DNA of 64,000 nucleotides from Tamlana sp038148895 (GCA_038148895.1 JBBVGQ010000002.1); one strand, 5' to 3'; shown: positions 53,501 through 62,233, numbered from the stretch's first letter. Notes: generated by a model from the letters alone, not told the origin. Translations and numbers: made by a program.

Positions 53501-54645
53501 ATGAACAGTTGGTGCCAAGAGGTGACTATGCCAGGGTATTGGCCGAGTTCTGGGCAGACGGACCTGATTCGGAGACGCCACCTGGCCACTGGTTCACGAT
53601 ATTAAACTATGTGAACGACCACGAGCTTTTCGAGAAGCGGTTCCATGGAGAGGGGGACATCCTTCCCGATCTTGAGTGGGACGTGAAGGCATATTTTCTA
53701 CTAGGGGGAGCGATGCATGACGTGGCAATAACTTCATGGGCAATCAAGGGCTGGTACGATTACATTCGGCCGATTTCTGCCATACGGTACATGTGTGCGA
53801 AGGGGCAGTGTACTAATCCTTCAGGGAAGCACTATGACGCATTGGGCATACCGTTGAAGACGGGTTATATTGAGATTATAGAGGTAGGCGACCCCTTGGC
53901 GGGCGACAGCAACGAGAACGTTGGAAAGATAAAGCTGTATTCTTGGAAAGGTCATGACTATATAGTAGACCCTGTTGTGGACGAAGCTGGCGTTGGCTGG
54001 ATATTGGCGGAGGACTGGTGGCCTTACCAGAGGCCATCGTTTGTAACACCCCCTTTTGCAGGTTATGTCTCAGGTCACTCAACCTATTCCCGGGCTGCCG
54101 CTGTGGTGATGACTATGCTTACGGGCGATGAGTACTTTCCCGGGGGTATTGGGGAATTTGTTGCCAAGAAGAATGAGTTCCTGGTGTTCGAGGAAGGCCC
54201 CTCAATGGACGTAAAATTACAATGGGCCACATACAGGGACGCATCGGACCAGTGTAGTTTGTCAAGGATTTGGGGTGGCATTCATCCGCCACTAGATGAC
54301 ATTCCGGGGCGTATAATCGGCGAAAAGATAGGTAAGGATGCATATGACTTCGGTGTGAGGTTCTTCGAGGGACTACAGAAACCAACAATAATAGCGGAAG
54401 CAGAGGTTAAAGTTTACCCAAACCCTATCCGCAAGGCCTCTGAAGAATTGTTCGTTACAGGTGCAACCTTGGAAGACTCCATCCTGCTTTTCGATATCAA
54501 CGGCAGACTTCTTCAGCTGCTCTCAAGGGAATACAATCAGGATAATGGGACCACCAGGCTAATATTTCCAGTGGCCATGGCTACTGGCATGTACATCCTT
54601 AGAGTGAATAACCATTCGTTAAAAATAATGGTGACGAGCAATTAA
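50545..54645 (+). CDS. FG-GAP/ASPIC repeat protein fused to a vanadium-dependent haloperoxidase-like domain, T9SS
   Basis: Up to 1366 residues. Signal region (IVSLILACSSTINAQ), FG-GAP/VCBS calcium repeats (about 60-440, DYDQDGDLDIFV, DYDNDGYPDLFM), ASPIC/UnbV domain (about 447-545), a CTDPNSCNYNPNA motif (about 553), then a PAP2/haloperoxidase domain (about 660-1275) and a T9SS domain (VYPNP to the end). All vanadate-pocket residues of the chloroperoxidase family are present with matching local spacing: K1068 and R1075 (KGWYDYIRP), SGH 1176-1178, R1241 and H1247 (RIWGGIH). It could oxidise halides with peroxide or be a phosphatase. The frame has no in-frame ATG before the signal; TTG 50545 or GTG 50617 are candidates. 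GC content jumps near 51.9 kb inside the gene. Confidence 0.85.
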   Translation: MKVFNAKQCLPFFREVNKKVEIKIVPLSKIIFRNYFSLFIVSLILACSSTINAQMFKHIESFAGFSGLEENNGVAIADYDQDGDLDIFVVARAMDVDGVSNSKSRLFSNNNDGTFTDMTEASGLVNLYPYNSLVKVSSALQGFKYGAFWGDYDNDGYPDLFMTHLYKIQLFHNEGNGSFKEVTFEATSYGQGCANTDATWFDYNNDGFLDIHISEWETSCRGNRLYKNNGDGTFTNVSNLFPIGITNKRSYQSIPFDFNNDGWLDLYVANDSYTNKLFINYQGDDFVENSNEFGLDHATTDMGMAFGDYNNDGFFDLFVTAIRDNVLYENNGDNTFVDKGKTFGLHSTDWAWDTNFSDFDLDRDEDLYIVNGFHSYYQNRYFENLLSQNEVGFTDSSQKTGLGELTESVGAGIFDYDNDGDLDIFLSNNDKPSYFYENITTDFANPTENFHWFKIKLEGTVSNRDAIGTKVSIHTASGWLHRYFTGKGFLSQNLVPVHFGLGADAEVQELKISWPSGIIDIYYDLPVDKLIKAREGESFEIIDQSPSIKTYGCTDPNSCNYNPNAVVSTGTCIYLQTSNITGKIRTLKNSIELYTYPLKEGYILNWQVTGGQIVNTQEDNGIVVQWGTGETGIITLLESNGTCSSEPLELVVTLLDEESSGNEHSVARLWNETLLSLIRKDYARPTVHARNLFHTGIAMYDAWALYDAKASPYLIGNEVHGFQSGFQGFSTTEDVIEARNKTISYAAYRLLSERFSQSPSPALSKSILDVAMASLGYDTGYESIDYSSGDPGALGNFIAAEIIAYGLQDNSNEVGHYQNEYYEPVNEPLVLNNPGVNDITQIDPNRWQPLSFDTFIDQSGNVIEGKTPAFLSPEWGNVYPFSLKKEDRITYTRDGDVYQVYHDPGTPPTVSSDDYKWAFSLVSKWSSQLDPTDGVFWDISPNTIGNIQFDQLPQQFSDYKDFYKEAEGGDIGTGRSMNPYTQAPYDEQLVPRGDYARVLAEFWADGPDSETPPGHWFTILNYVNDHELFEKRFHGEGDILPDLEWDVKAYFLLGGAMHDVAITSWAIKGWYDYIRPISAIRYMCAKGQCTNPSGKHYDALGIPLKTGYIEIIEVGDPLAGDSNENVGKIKLYSWKGHDYIVDPVVDEAGVGWILAEDWWPYQRPSFVTPPFAGYVSGHSTYSRAAAVVMTMLTGDEYFPGGIGEFVAKKNEFLVFEEGPSMDVKLQWATYRDASDQCSLSRIWGGIHPPLDDIPGRIIGEKIGKDAYDFGVRFFEGLQKPTIIAEAEVKVYPNPIRKASEELFVTGATLEDSILLFDINGRLLQLLSREYNQDNGTTRLIFPVAMATGMYILRVNNHSLKIMVTSN

Positions 54646-54657
54646 AGAATAATTGCT
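54637..54657 (+). terminator. Weak hairpin at the end of the haloperoxidase-like gene
   Basis: AGCAATT (54637-54643) pairs with AATTGCT (54651-54657) around a 7-nt loop, overlapping the stop codon. The T-tract is poor. It may be a weak terminator only. Confidence 0.3.
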
Positions 54658-54981
54658 TTAAGGCCAATTGGAAAAATTCATTTTAAAAATTCAGTTTGAA
54701 TTTGATGATTAATTTTAAATTATTTTTGAGACTTCTTTATTTTAAAAAGAGTGATATTTATTTATCTAAATGCTTATTTAATTTTGATAATAAGTAGATT
54801 TTTTAATTATATATTTTGATTAATTTTAAAAAAATTCTCTTTTTTATGAGTATATTCAAAAAATAATATCAAATTATATTAAAGATGTTTTTTTTGATTA
54901 TTTTGCAAGTGTATATTTTACACTTTTAAACATCTTTTCTGAAATTGTATAGGTAAATCAATAAATAATAACTATAAGTCA
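54646..54981. other. AT-rich intergenic region upstream of the arabinan operon, with inverted repeat
   Basis: 336 bp. A perfect inverted repeat, AAGTGTA-TATTT-TACACTT, lies at 54907-54925, 57 nt before the GH51 start. It is a good candidate operator for the operon, possibly bound by the Nudix regulator. No copy of the LacI-type palindrome occurs here. Confidence 0.5.
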
Positions 54982-56544
54982 ATGGTCAAGTCTAAATTTA
55001 AAATTGTTTTTGTGAGAGTTTTGTCGGTCTCTTTGATGTTTACATTATCTCTTTATTCGCAGATTGAAAGTACAACAATTAAAATAAGCTCAGATGAGAA
55101 GGCACCAATTATTAGTAAACATATCTATGGGCATTTTGCTGAACATTTAGGAAGATCTGTTTATGACGGATTTTATGTAGGAGAAGATAGTTCAATACCA
55201 AACACAAATGGTATTAGAAATGATATTATCGATGCCCTTAAAGGATTGAAGACACCTAATTTGCGTTGGCCTGGAGGCTGTTTCGCCGATGAGTACCACT
55301 GGAAAGATGGTGTAGGCCCAAAGCAGGACAGACCTGTTATAATAAATACGCATTGGGGTCAGGTAGAAGAAGATAATAGCTTTGGAACCCATGAATTCTT
55401 AAAATTATGCGAGTTATTAGATGCTGAACCTTATTTGGCAGGCAATGTGGGAAGTGGAACGGTTGAAGAACTGAACGATTGGGTTGAGTATTGCAATTAC
55501 GATGGAAACACAGACATGGCCAAATGGAGAAAGGCTAACGGGCAAGAAGAACCATGGCGTGTTAAATACTGGGGCATTGGCAATGAGAGTTGGGGTTGTG
55601 GTGGTAACATGACACCTGAATATTTCGCTAACTTGTATAGGCAATATGCAACTTATGCTAGAAGTTATCCAGGTTCTAGTGTCAAAAGAATTGCCTCAGG
55701 AGCTGATGCAGACAATTATCATTGGACCGAAGTTATGATGAAGGATGTGCCCCATTGGATGATGTGGGGACTTTCACTTCATTATTACACACGTACAGGA
55801 TGGCCGCCTTCAGGTTCTGCTACAAAATTTGACGAATCAGATTATTTCCTTATCATGAAACAATGTTTAAAGACAAGTGAAATTTTGGATACGCATATCT
55901 CAATTATGGATAAGTATGACCCTAGAAAAAGAGTTGCTTTGGTAGTGGACGAATGGGGGAGCTGGTATGCCGTTGAGGAAGGAACAAATCCAGGGTTTGC
56001 GTACCAACAAAATTCAATGCGTGATGCTATGATTGCTGGTATTTCATTAAATATGTTTAATGAAAGAGCCGATAGAATTAAAATGGCCAATTTGGCACAA
56101 GCGGTAAATGTGTTACAAGCTGTAATTTTAACTGATGGTGAAAAAATGCTTTTGACACCTACCTATCACGTCATGAAAATGTATGCAGCTCATCAAGACT
56201 CAAAGCTTTTGCCTGTTTCTTTTGAATCACCTAAATATACTTTTAACGGAGAATCACTTCCTGCGATATCAGCTTCAGCTTCAAAAGATAAAAATGGCTT
56301 GGTCCATATATCTTTGGTTAATATCGATTCTCAAAAAGAAAATGTAGTTGAGATTGATTGTGGTGAATTAGGAGTAGAAGGTTTTACAGGAACCGTAGTA
56401 GCTTCAAAGAAATTACAAGATCACAATAGTTTTGACAATCCTGGCAAAATTGCTGTTGGGGAATTCAAGGATTTTAAATTCAAAAAAGGAAAACTTTCTA
56501 TTACAATTCCTCCGTTTTCTGTAGTTATGGTAGAAGGAAAATAA
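54982..56544 (+). CDS. GH51 alpha-L-arabinofuranosidase
   Basis: A 520-residue secreted enzyme (signal ending LSLYSQ). It shows the GH51 pattern: IYGHFAEHLGRSVYDG at the start of the barrel, LRWPGGCFADEYHWKDG, YWGIGNESWGCGG with the acid/base glutamate, LHYYTRTG, and VVDEWGSWY with the nucleophile glutamate. A beta-sandwich completes the C-terminus (FSVVMVEG). GH51 enzymes release L-arabinofuranose from arabinan or arabinogalactan side chains of pectin. It is the first gene of an operon that runs to the right edge, with gaps of only 7 to 49 nt. The upstream inverted repeat is the likely control point. Confidence 0.95.
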   Translation: MVKSKFKIVFVRVLSVSLMFTLSLYSQIESTTIKISSDEKAPIISKHIYGHFAEHLGRSVYDGFYVGEDSSIPNTNGIRNDIIDALKGLKTPNLRWPGGCFADEYHWKDGVGPKQDRPVIINTHWGQVEEDNSFGTHEFLKLCELLDAEPYLAGNVGSGTVEELNDWVEYCNYDGNTDMAKWRKANGQEEPWRVKYWGIGNESWGCGGNMTPEYFANLYRQYATYARSYPGSSVKRIASGADADNYHWTEVMMKDVPHWMMWGLSLHYYTRTGWPPSGSATKFDESDYFLIMKQCLKTSEILDTHISIMDKYDPRKRVALVVDEWGSWYAVEEGTNPGFAYQQNSMRDAMIAGISLNMFNERADRIKMANLAQAVNVLQAVILTDGEKMLLTPTYHVMKMYAAHQDSKLLPVSFESPKYTFNGESLPAISASASKDKNGLVHISLVNIDSQKENVVEIDCGELGVEGFTGTVVASKKLQDHNSFDNPGKIAVGEFKDFKFKKGKLSITIPPFSVVMVEGK

Positions 56545-56551
56545 ATCAGTT

Positions 56552-57529
56552 ATGAATAAAGTATTCGTCTCATTATTGGCTTCATTTATTTGTTTTGCTT
56601 GCGGTTCCAGTAAAAGTAAGGGAAGTTTTTCGGCTACAGATGGCTTAAAATTTAATAACCCAATAATCACCGAGAAATACACGGCTGATGCAGCTGCAAT
56701 TGTGTATGATGGAAAGGTGTATTTATACGCCGGTCATGATCAAGCGCCAAATGATGTTAATGCATACAGAATGCATGAGTGGTTAGTGTATTCATCACCA
56801 GATATGATACATTGGACCGAACATCCAGTACCGTTAAAACCAACTGATTTTAAATGGGCTTCCGGCAGTGCTTGGGCTTCTCAAGTTATAGAAAAAGATG
56901 GAAAGTTCTATTGGTATGTTACTGTTGAGCATGGAAGTATTCACGGCAAGGCAATTGGAGTTGCGGTTTCAGATAGTCCAATTGGGCCATTTGAAGATGC
57001 TATTGGTAAAGCATTGATTACAAATAACATGACTACCCAAACGAAAATTAGTTGGGACGATATAGACCCAACGGTTTGGATTGATAATGATGGGCAGGCT
57101 TATTTGTTTTGGGGAAATACTGTTTGCAAATACGCCAAGTTAAAACCCAATATGATTGAGTTGGATGGTCCAATTATGACCATTGATTTACCAAATTTTA
57201 CCGAAGCTCCTTGGATTCATAAAAAAGGCGATTGGTACTATCTATCTTATGCTTACCAGTTTCCAGAAAAAATAGCTTATGCCATGAGTAAATCCATTAA
57301 TGGTCCATGGGAGTTTAGAGGAATATTAAATGAAGTAGCAGGAAATAGTAACACAAACCATCAAGCCATTATTGAGTTTAAAGGGAAGGATTATTTTATC
57401 TATCACAATGGTTCCATCCCTACTCATGGAGGAAGTTTTAGGCGTTCGGTATGTGTAGACAGACTTTACTATAATGAAGACGGCACCATGAAACGTGTTA
57501 TCATGACATCTGAGGGTATTCAAGAATAA
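56552..57529 (+). CDS. GH43 glycoside hydrolase lipoprotein, arabinofuranosidase-type
   Basis: A 325-residue lipoprotein (lipobox CFAC, cysteine 17). The five-bladed propeller carries YTADAAAIVYDGKVYLYAGHD (base aspartate region), DIDPTVWIDNDGQAYLFWGN (pKa aspartate) and FTEAPWIHKKGDWYYLSYAY (acid glutamate). The ending YNEDGTMKRVIMTSEG is typical of single-domain GH43 proteins. In this operon it probably removes arabinofuranose from arabinan oligomers; a xylosidase role is the alternative. It starts 7 nt after GH51. Confidence 0.93.
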   Translation: MNKVFVSLLASFICFACGSSKSKGSFSATDGLKFNNPIITEKYTADAAAIVYDGKVYLYAGHDQAPNDVNAYRMHEWLVYSSPDMIHWTEHPVPLKPTDFKWASGSAWASQVIEKDGKFYWYVTVEHGSIHGKAIGVAVSDSPIGPFEDAIGKALITNNMTTQTKISWDDIDPTVWIDNDGQAYLFWGNTVCKYAKLKPNMIELDGPIMTIDLPNFTEAPWIHKKGDWYYLSYAYQFPEKIAYAMSKSINGPWEFRGILNEVAGNSNTNHQAIIEFKGKDYFIYHNGSIPTHGGSFRRSVCVDRLYYNEDGTMKRVIMTSEGIQE

Positions 57530-57537
57530 TTAAAATT

Positions 57538-58533
57538 ATGAAACTACTCCGCCTGATATTTTTTTCCTTTCTTCCTTTATTTGGCTTATCATTAACCGCA
57601 CAAAACATTCGCGTACACGACCCTGTGGTCATTAAACAAGGAGACACCTTTTATTTATATTGCACGGGTAGAGGAATTGACTGTTACAGTTCAAAAGATT
57701 TAAAAAATTGGGAAAAGGAACCATCTGTATTCTCCGAAAAGCCAGAGTGGACGGATACTGTTGTGCCTGGATTCAGAAATCATATCTGGGCTCCAGACAT
57801 TTCTTTTCATAACAATACTTATTATTTGTATTATTCAGTTTCAGCATTTGCCAAAAATACCTCTGCCATTGGTGTGGCCACAAATGTTACCTTAAATCCA
57901 AAGGATGAAAACTATAGATGGATAGACCATGGCATTGTTATTCAATCTATTCCAAATCGGGATTTATGGAATGCAATAGACCCCAATTTGGTTTTTGATG
58001 AAAATAATATCCCTTGGTTGTCGTTCGGTTCTTTTTGGGATGGTCTTAAAATCGTTAAACTAAATTCAGATTTAAAATCTATTGCAGAACCTCAAGAATG
58101 GCATACTATTGCAAGGAGAGAGCGTAGTTTTGAATTGAAAGATACTAATCCTGGAGATGCGGCTTTAGAAGCACCCTTTATTTTCAAAAAGAATGGGTAT
58201 TATTATTTGTTCTTGTCTTGGGATTTATGCTGTAGAGGAAAAAATAGCACTTACAAAGTAGTTGTGGGACGTTCTGATAAGGCAACAGGCCCGTATTATG
58301 ATAAAGATGGAAAATCTTTATTTGAAGGAGGAGGAACTTTGGTAGCTGAAGGAAATGAAAATTGGTTTGGCGTTGGTCATAATAGCACCTACACCTTTAA
58401 TGATAAGGATTATATGTTTTATCACGGTTATGATGCCCACGATAATGGTAGGCCAAAATTGATTGTGTCTGAACTTGACTGGGATGATGAACTATGGCCA
58501 CTGGTAAAACCAACGATTAAACAACACGATTAA
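57538..58533 (+). CDS. GH43 enzyme, endo-1,5-alpha-L-arabinanase-type
   Basis: A 331-residue secreted GH43 (signal ending LSLTAQ). VHDPVVIKQGDTFYLYCTG holds the base aspartate. IWAPDISFHNNTYYLYYS, WNAIDPNLVFDENNIPWLSFG and EAPFIFKKNGYYYLFLSWDLCC match the arabinanase-like GH43 subfamilies. The late GVGHNST histidine is typical of the metal-site histidine of arabinanases. Such enzymes cut the alpha-1,5-arabinan backbone. It starts 8 nt after the other GH43, and the two differ in the propeller motifs, so endo and exo roles are likely split between them. Confidence 0.92.
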   Translation: MKLLRLIFFSFLPLFGLSLTAQNIRVHDPVVIKQGDTFYLYCTGRGIDCYSSKDLKNWEKEPSVFSEKPEWTDTVVPGFRNHIWAPDISFHNNTYYLYYSVSAFAKNTSAIGVATNVTLNPKDENYRWIDHGIVIQSIPNRDLWNAIDPNLVFDENNIPWLSFGSFWDGLKIVKLNSDLKSIAEPQEWHTIARRERSFELKDTNPGDAALEAPFIFKKNGYYYLFLSWDLCCRGKNSTYKVVVGRSDKATGPYYDKDGKSLFEGGGTLVAEGNENWFGVGHNSTYTFNDKDYMFYHGYDAHDNGRPKLIVSELDWDDELWPLVKPTIKQHD

Positions 58534-58546
58534 ATAACAACTAAAA

Positions 58547-60502
58547 ATGAAACTATTAAAACATTTGCCAATTATTGCTTCGTCGCTTGTGCTATTAAAT
58601 TGTGTAGCAGATAAAAAAGATATTGCTGATAAACAGGAGGCAAAACCTGGCTATCAAATTGAGTCTGTTGATATTCAGCATGTAAAGGTAACCGATGAAT
58701 TCTGGCTGCCAATCATTAAAAGAGTTCAGGAAAAAACGATAGAATATGCTATAGCTAAATGTCAAGAAGAAGGCCGTTTGGATAATTTTTTGATTGCTGG
58801 TGGGCAGATGGAGGGTGAAGTAAAAGGTGAAATGCCTTTTGATGATACCGATGTTTATAAAATTATTGAAGGAGCATCAAATTCATTGATTAGTGCGCCA
58901 AATCAAGAGTTGGAAACCGTACTGGATTCCTTGATTGGCATCATAAAAGTTGGTCAAGAACCAGATGGCTATTTAACCACTTGGCGAACTATAAACCCCG
59001 CTAAACCATCAGCCGCTTGGGTTGAGGTAAAGGAAGGAAAGCGATGGGAGTCTTTATTTATGAGCCATGAACTCTACAATGCTGGGCATTTATATGAAGC
59101 AGCAGCAGTACATTACAAAGCTACCGGAAAACGAAGTTTTTTGGATATTGCTTTGAAAAACGCTGATTTAATGGTGAAAACCTTTGGTGATGGAGAGCAT
59201 AAAATTTCTGCTGTTCCAGGGCATCAAATCATTGAGACAGGCTTGATAAAACTCTATCAAATTACAGGCAAGGAAGATTATTTAACCCTAGCTAAATACT
59301 TTTTGGATAACAGAGGAAACCCAGAAAACCATAAATTGTTTGGTCCATATTCCCAAGATCATATTCCTGTTATAGACCAAGATGAGGTTGTTGGGCACGC
59401 GGTTAGGGCAGTATATATGTACGCAGCCATGACAGATATTGCAGCTATTCAAAAAGATACTTTGTATGCCAGTGCGGTCAACAAATTATGGAACAATATG
59501 GTGGGCAAAAAAATGTACATTACTGGAGGTATAGGAGCAAAACATGATGGTGAAGCTTTTGGTAAAAACTATGAATTGCCAAACCTTACCGCGTATAACG
59601 AAACTTGTGCCGCTATTGGCGATGTGTATTGGAACCACAGACTACACAATCTATATGGTGATGTAAAATATTTTGATGTGATTGAACGCACTTTGTATAA
59701 TGGATTAATTTCTGGTCTGTCATTAGATGGCACAAATTTTTTCTACCCAAATGCTTTAGAATCTGATGGTGTCTACAAATCCAATCGAGGATCATGCACC
59801 CGCCAAGCTTGGTTTGATTGTTCGTGTTGCCCAACCAATGTCATTCGCTTTGTGCCCTCTATTCCTGGTTTGATTTATTCCAAAGGAGACAATACGATTT
59901 ATGTCAACTTGTATGCTTCTAGCCATGCAGATATTGATTTAAAAGGTGAAAAAGTAAAAGTTTCCCAAGAAACTTCATATCCATGGAATGGAAAAATTAA
60001 TATAATTGTAGAAGCTAATTCAGAACTGACAATGAAATTTCGAGTTCCTGGTTGGAGCAGAAATGAGGTGTTGCCGAGCGACCTATATTCATACGACAAT
60101 GCTTCACAAGATCTACCGACACTATCAATAAATGGTGAAAAAGTTGATGCCTCAGTTAAAGATGGCTATTTTGAAGTTACAAGAAGTTGGAAGACCGATG
60201 ATAAAATTGTGATCAACTTACCAATGGAGGTAAGAACGGTAAAAGCCAATGAAAAAGTTGAAGAAGACAGAGGAAAATTATCTTTGGAATATGGCCCAAT
60301 TGTATATGCTGTTGAGGAAGTGGACAACCCAAATTTTGATGATATTACAGTATCATCTTCAGATGAGTTTACTGTTCAAAAGGAATCTATACTTGAAGGC
60401 GTAAACACCATTGCAAACGATAAATTAAAAGCTATTCCTTATTATGCTTGGTCTAACCGAGGTGTAAACAAAATGAAAGTTTGGCTTCCAAAAGCCGAAT
60501 AG
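58547..60502 (+). CDS. GH127 beta-L-arabinofuranosidase lipoprotein
   Basis: A 651-residue lipoprotein (lipobox LLNC, cysteine 19). It is an (alpha/alpha)6-barrel GH127 enzyme with the zinc-cysteine site visible: NETCAAIGDVYWNHR supplies a glutamate and a cysteine, and WFDCSCCPTNV supplies the CC pair, one of which is the nucleophile in characterised family members (EC 3.2.1.185). VTDEFWLPIIK at the start and RGKLSLEYGPIVYAVE near the end are also family-typical. Removal of beta-linked arabinofuranose complements the alpha-specific GH51 and GH43 enzymes; rhamnogalacturonan II and extensin-type glycans contain such linkages. It starts 13 nt after the GH43 gene. Confidence 0.95.
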   Translation: MKLLKHLPIIASSLVLLNCVADKKDIADKQEAKPGYQIESVDIQHVKVTDEFWLPIIKRVQEKTIEYAIAKCQEEGRLDNFLIAGGQMEGEVKGEMPFDDTDVYKIIEGASNSLISAPNQELETVLDSLIGIIKVGQEPDGYLTTWRTINPAKPSAAWVEVKEGKRWESLFMSHELYNAGHLYEAAAVHYKATGKRSFLDIALKNADLMVKTFGDGEHKISAVPGHQIIETGLIKLYQITGKEDYLTLAKYFLDNRGNPENHKLFGPYSQDHIPVIDQDEVVGHAVRAVYMYAAMTDIAAIQKDTLYASAVNKLWNNMVGKKMYITGGIGAKHDGEAFGKNYELPNLTAYNETCAAIGDVYWNHRLHNLYGDVKYFDVIERTLYNGLISGLSLDGTNFFYPNALESDGVYKSNRGSCTRQAWFDCSCCPTNVIRFVPSIPGLIYSKGDNTIYVNLYASSHADIDLKGEKVKVSQETSYPWNGKINIIVEANSELTMKFRVPGWSRNEVLPSDLYSYDNASQDLPTLSINGEKVDASVKDGYFEVTRSWKTDDKIVINLPMEVRTVKANEKVEEDRGKLSLEYGPIVYAVEEVDNPNFDDITVSSSDEFTVQKESILEGVNTIANDKLKAIPYYAWSNRGVNKMKVWLPKAE

Positions 60503-60529
60503 GTTTCTCAAAAAGTAAAAGAACTAAAA

Positions 60530-62233
60530 ATGTTAATAAATAAGTTCATTTTTAAAGCCATATTTGTTCTAGGTTTCTTCTTTTTTCAATTTGAAGCAAG
60601 CGCTCAAGATGGACCTGTTGAAATTCAGATTGATGCAAATGAAGAGCTTGGGCCAATGAAACCCATTTGGGCGTGGTGGGGCTATGATGAGCCTAACTAC
60701 ACCTATATGAAAGATGGTAAAAAACTGCTTTCGGAAATAGCGTCTTTAAGTCCTGTTCCTGTTTTTGTGCGCGCCCATAGTTTGTTGGTTACTGGTGAAG
60801 GTACGCATGCCCTTAAATGGGGTTCCACAAACGCATATACCGAAGATGAACACGGTAACCCTATTTACGATTGGACCATTGTTGACAAAATATTCGATAC
60901 CTATATTGAACGAGGCATGAAACCTTTTGCTCAAATTGGGTTTATGCCAAAAGCCTTATCCTCAAAACCAGAACCATATAGACATTATTGGAAACCAGGG
61001 GCAGCTTATAATAATATCTATACAGGTTGGGCTTATCCACCGAAGGATTATAAAAAATGGGCAGAGTTGGTTTATCAGTGGGTGAAACATTCTATTGAAC
61101 GATATGGAAAGGAAGATGTGGAAAGTTGGTACTGGGAACTGTGGAATGAACCAAATATTGGATATTGGCAAGGCACGACAGAAGAATACATTAAACTTTA
61201 CGATTACACTGCCGATGCCGTAAAACGAGCATTGCCGACTGCAAAAATGGGTGGTCCAGAAGTTACTGGTCCCGCTTGGGATAAATCGGAGGAATTCTTA
61301 CGTACATTTTTGGACCATGTTAAAAGTGGAAAAAACTATGTGACGGGTAAAACAGGTTCGCCGCTTGATTTTATAACCTTTCATGCCAAAGGAAGTCCAA
61401 AAGTGGTTGATGGTTTTGTTCAAATGAATATGGGTGCACAGCTACGGGACATTAGCAAAGGTTTTGAAATTGTGGCTTCTTACCCAGAATTTAAACATTT
61501 GCCTATTATCATTGGAGAGTCAGACCCTGAAGGATGTGCCGCGTGTTCCGAGGCAGATTATCCTCATAATGCGTATAGAAATGGCACCATGTATGCCAGT
61601 TATACGGCTGCATCATTTTCTAGAAAATACGAATTGGCAGACCATTACGGTGTTAATCTTTTGGGTGCAGTTACTTGGGGTTTTGAATTTGAAAACCAGC
61701 CTTGGTATGCAGGTTTTAGGGATATGGCCACCAACGGTGTTGATAAACCCGTGTTAAATGTTTTTAGAATGTTTGGCTTGATGGAAGGCCAGAGAATTAA
61801 AGTAAATCAAGAAAATCTAGATTATAACTTTATAAAAGTAAGGGATGAAAGTGTTAGAGGTGTAAACCCCGATATAAACGCCATTGCTTCAAAAACGAAT
61901 AATTCAATAGCTATAATGGTTTGGAACTATCATGATATTAATGATTTGGATGTGCCTGCATCAACAGTAAAACTAACAATTGATAATATCCCTGCAAACA
62001 AAGTGTTGATAAACCATTTCAGGGTAGACCAAGAGCTGAGCAATTCTTACACCCTTTGGAAAAAAATGGGTTCACCCCAAAATCCTTCACCAGAACAAAT
62101 TCAAAGCCTTGAGAAAGCAGGGCATTTGCACTTATTTACATCCCCGGAGTGGAAAAATATAGGAAAGGGAAAAACAACGCTTGAAGTTGAATTGCCAAGA
62201 CAAGCAATATCGTTAATTACGCTGAGCTATTAA
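60530..62233 (+). CDS. GH39-like glycoside hydrolase (clan GH-A)
   Basis: A 567-residue secreted enzyme (signal ending FEASAQ). A TIM barrel carries SWYWELWNEPNIGYWQ with the acid/base glutamate after the NEP signature, and LPIIIGESDPEGCAACSE with the likely nucleophile glutamate. A C-terminal sandwich follows. The layout fits GH39, whose known members act as beta-xylosidase, alpha-iduronidase or arabinose-related enzymes. In an arabinan operon an arabinose-releasing or arabinobiose-releasing activity is plausible. The CAACSE cysteine pair just after the nucleophile is notable. It starts 27 nt after GH127 and is 49 nt before the last gene. Confidence 0.85.
   Translation: MLINKFIFKAIFVLGFFFFQFEASAQDGPVEIQIDANEELGPMKPIWAWWGYDEPNYTYMKDGKKLLSEIASLSPVPVFVRAHSLLVTGEGTHALKWGSTNAYTEDEHGNPIYDWTIVDKIFDTYIERGMKPFAQIGFMPKALSSKPEPYRHYWKPGAAYNNIYTGWAYPPKDYKKWAELVYQWVKHSIERYGKEDVESWYWELWNEPNIGYWQGTTEEYIKLYDYTADAVKRALPTAKMGGPEVTGPAWDKSEEFLRTFLDHVKSGKNYVTGKTGSPLDFITFHAKGSPKVVDGFVQMNMGAQLRDISKGFEIVASYPEFKHLPIIIGESDPEGCAACSEADYPHNAYRNGTMYASYTAASFSRKYELADHYGVNLLGAVTWGFEFENQPWYAGFRDMATNGVDKPVLNVFRMFGLMEGQRIKVNQENLDYNFIKVRDESVRGVNPDINAIASKTNNSIAIMVWNYHDINDLDVPASTVKLTIDNIPANKVLINHFRVDQELSNSYTLWKKMGSPQNPSPEQIQSLEKAGHLHLFTSPEWKNIGKGKTTLEVELPRQAISLITLSY

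Noticed and set aside
53108..54388. Long open frames on the minus strand (up to 157 codons) within the haloperoxidase-like gene
   Set aside because: They are antisense to conserved catalytic motifs and are explained by the higher GC content of this segment, which lowers stop-codon frequency.
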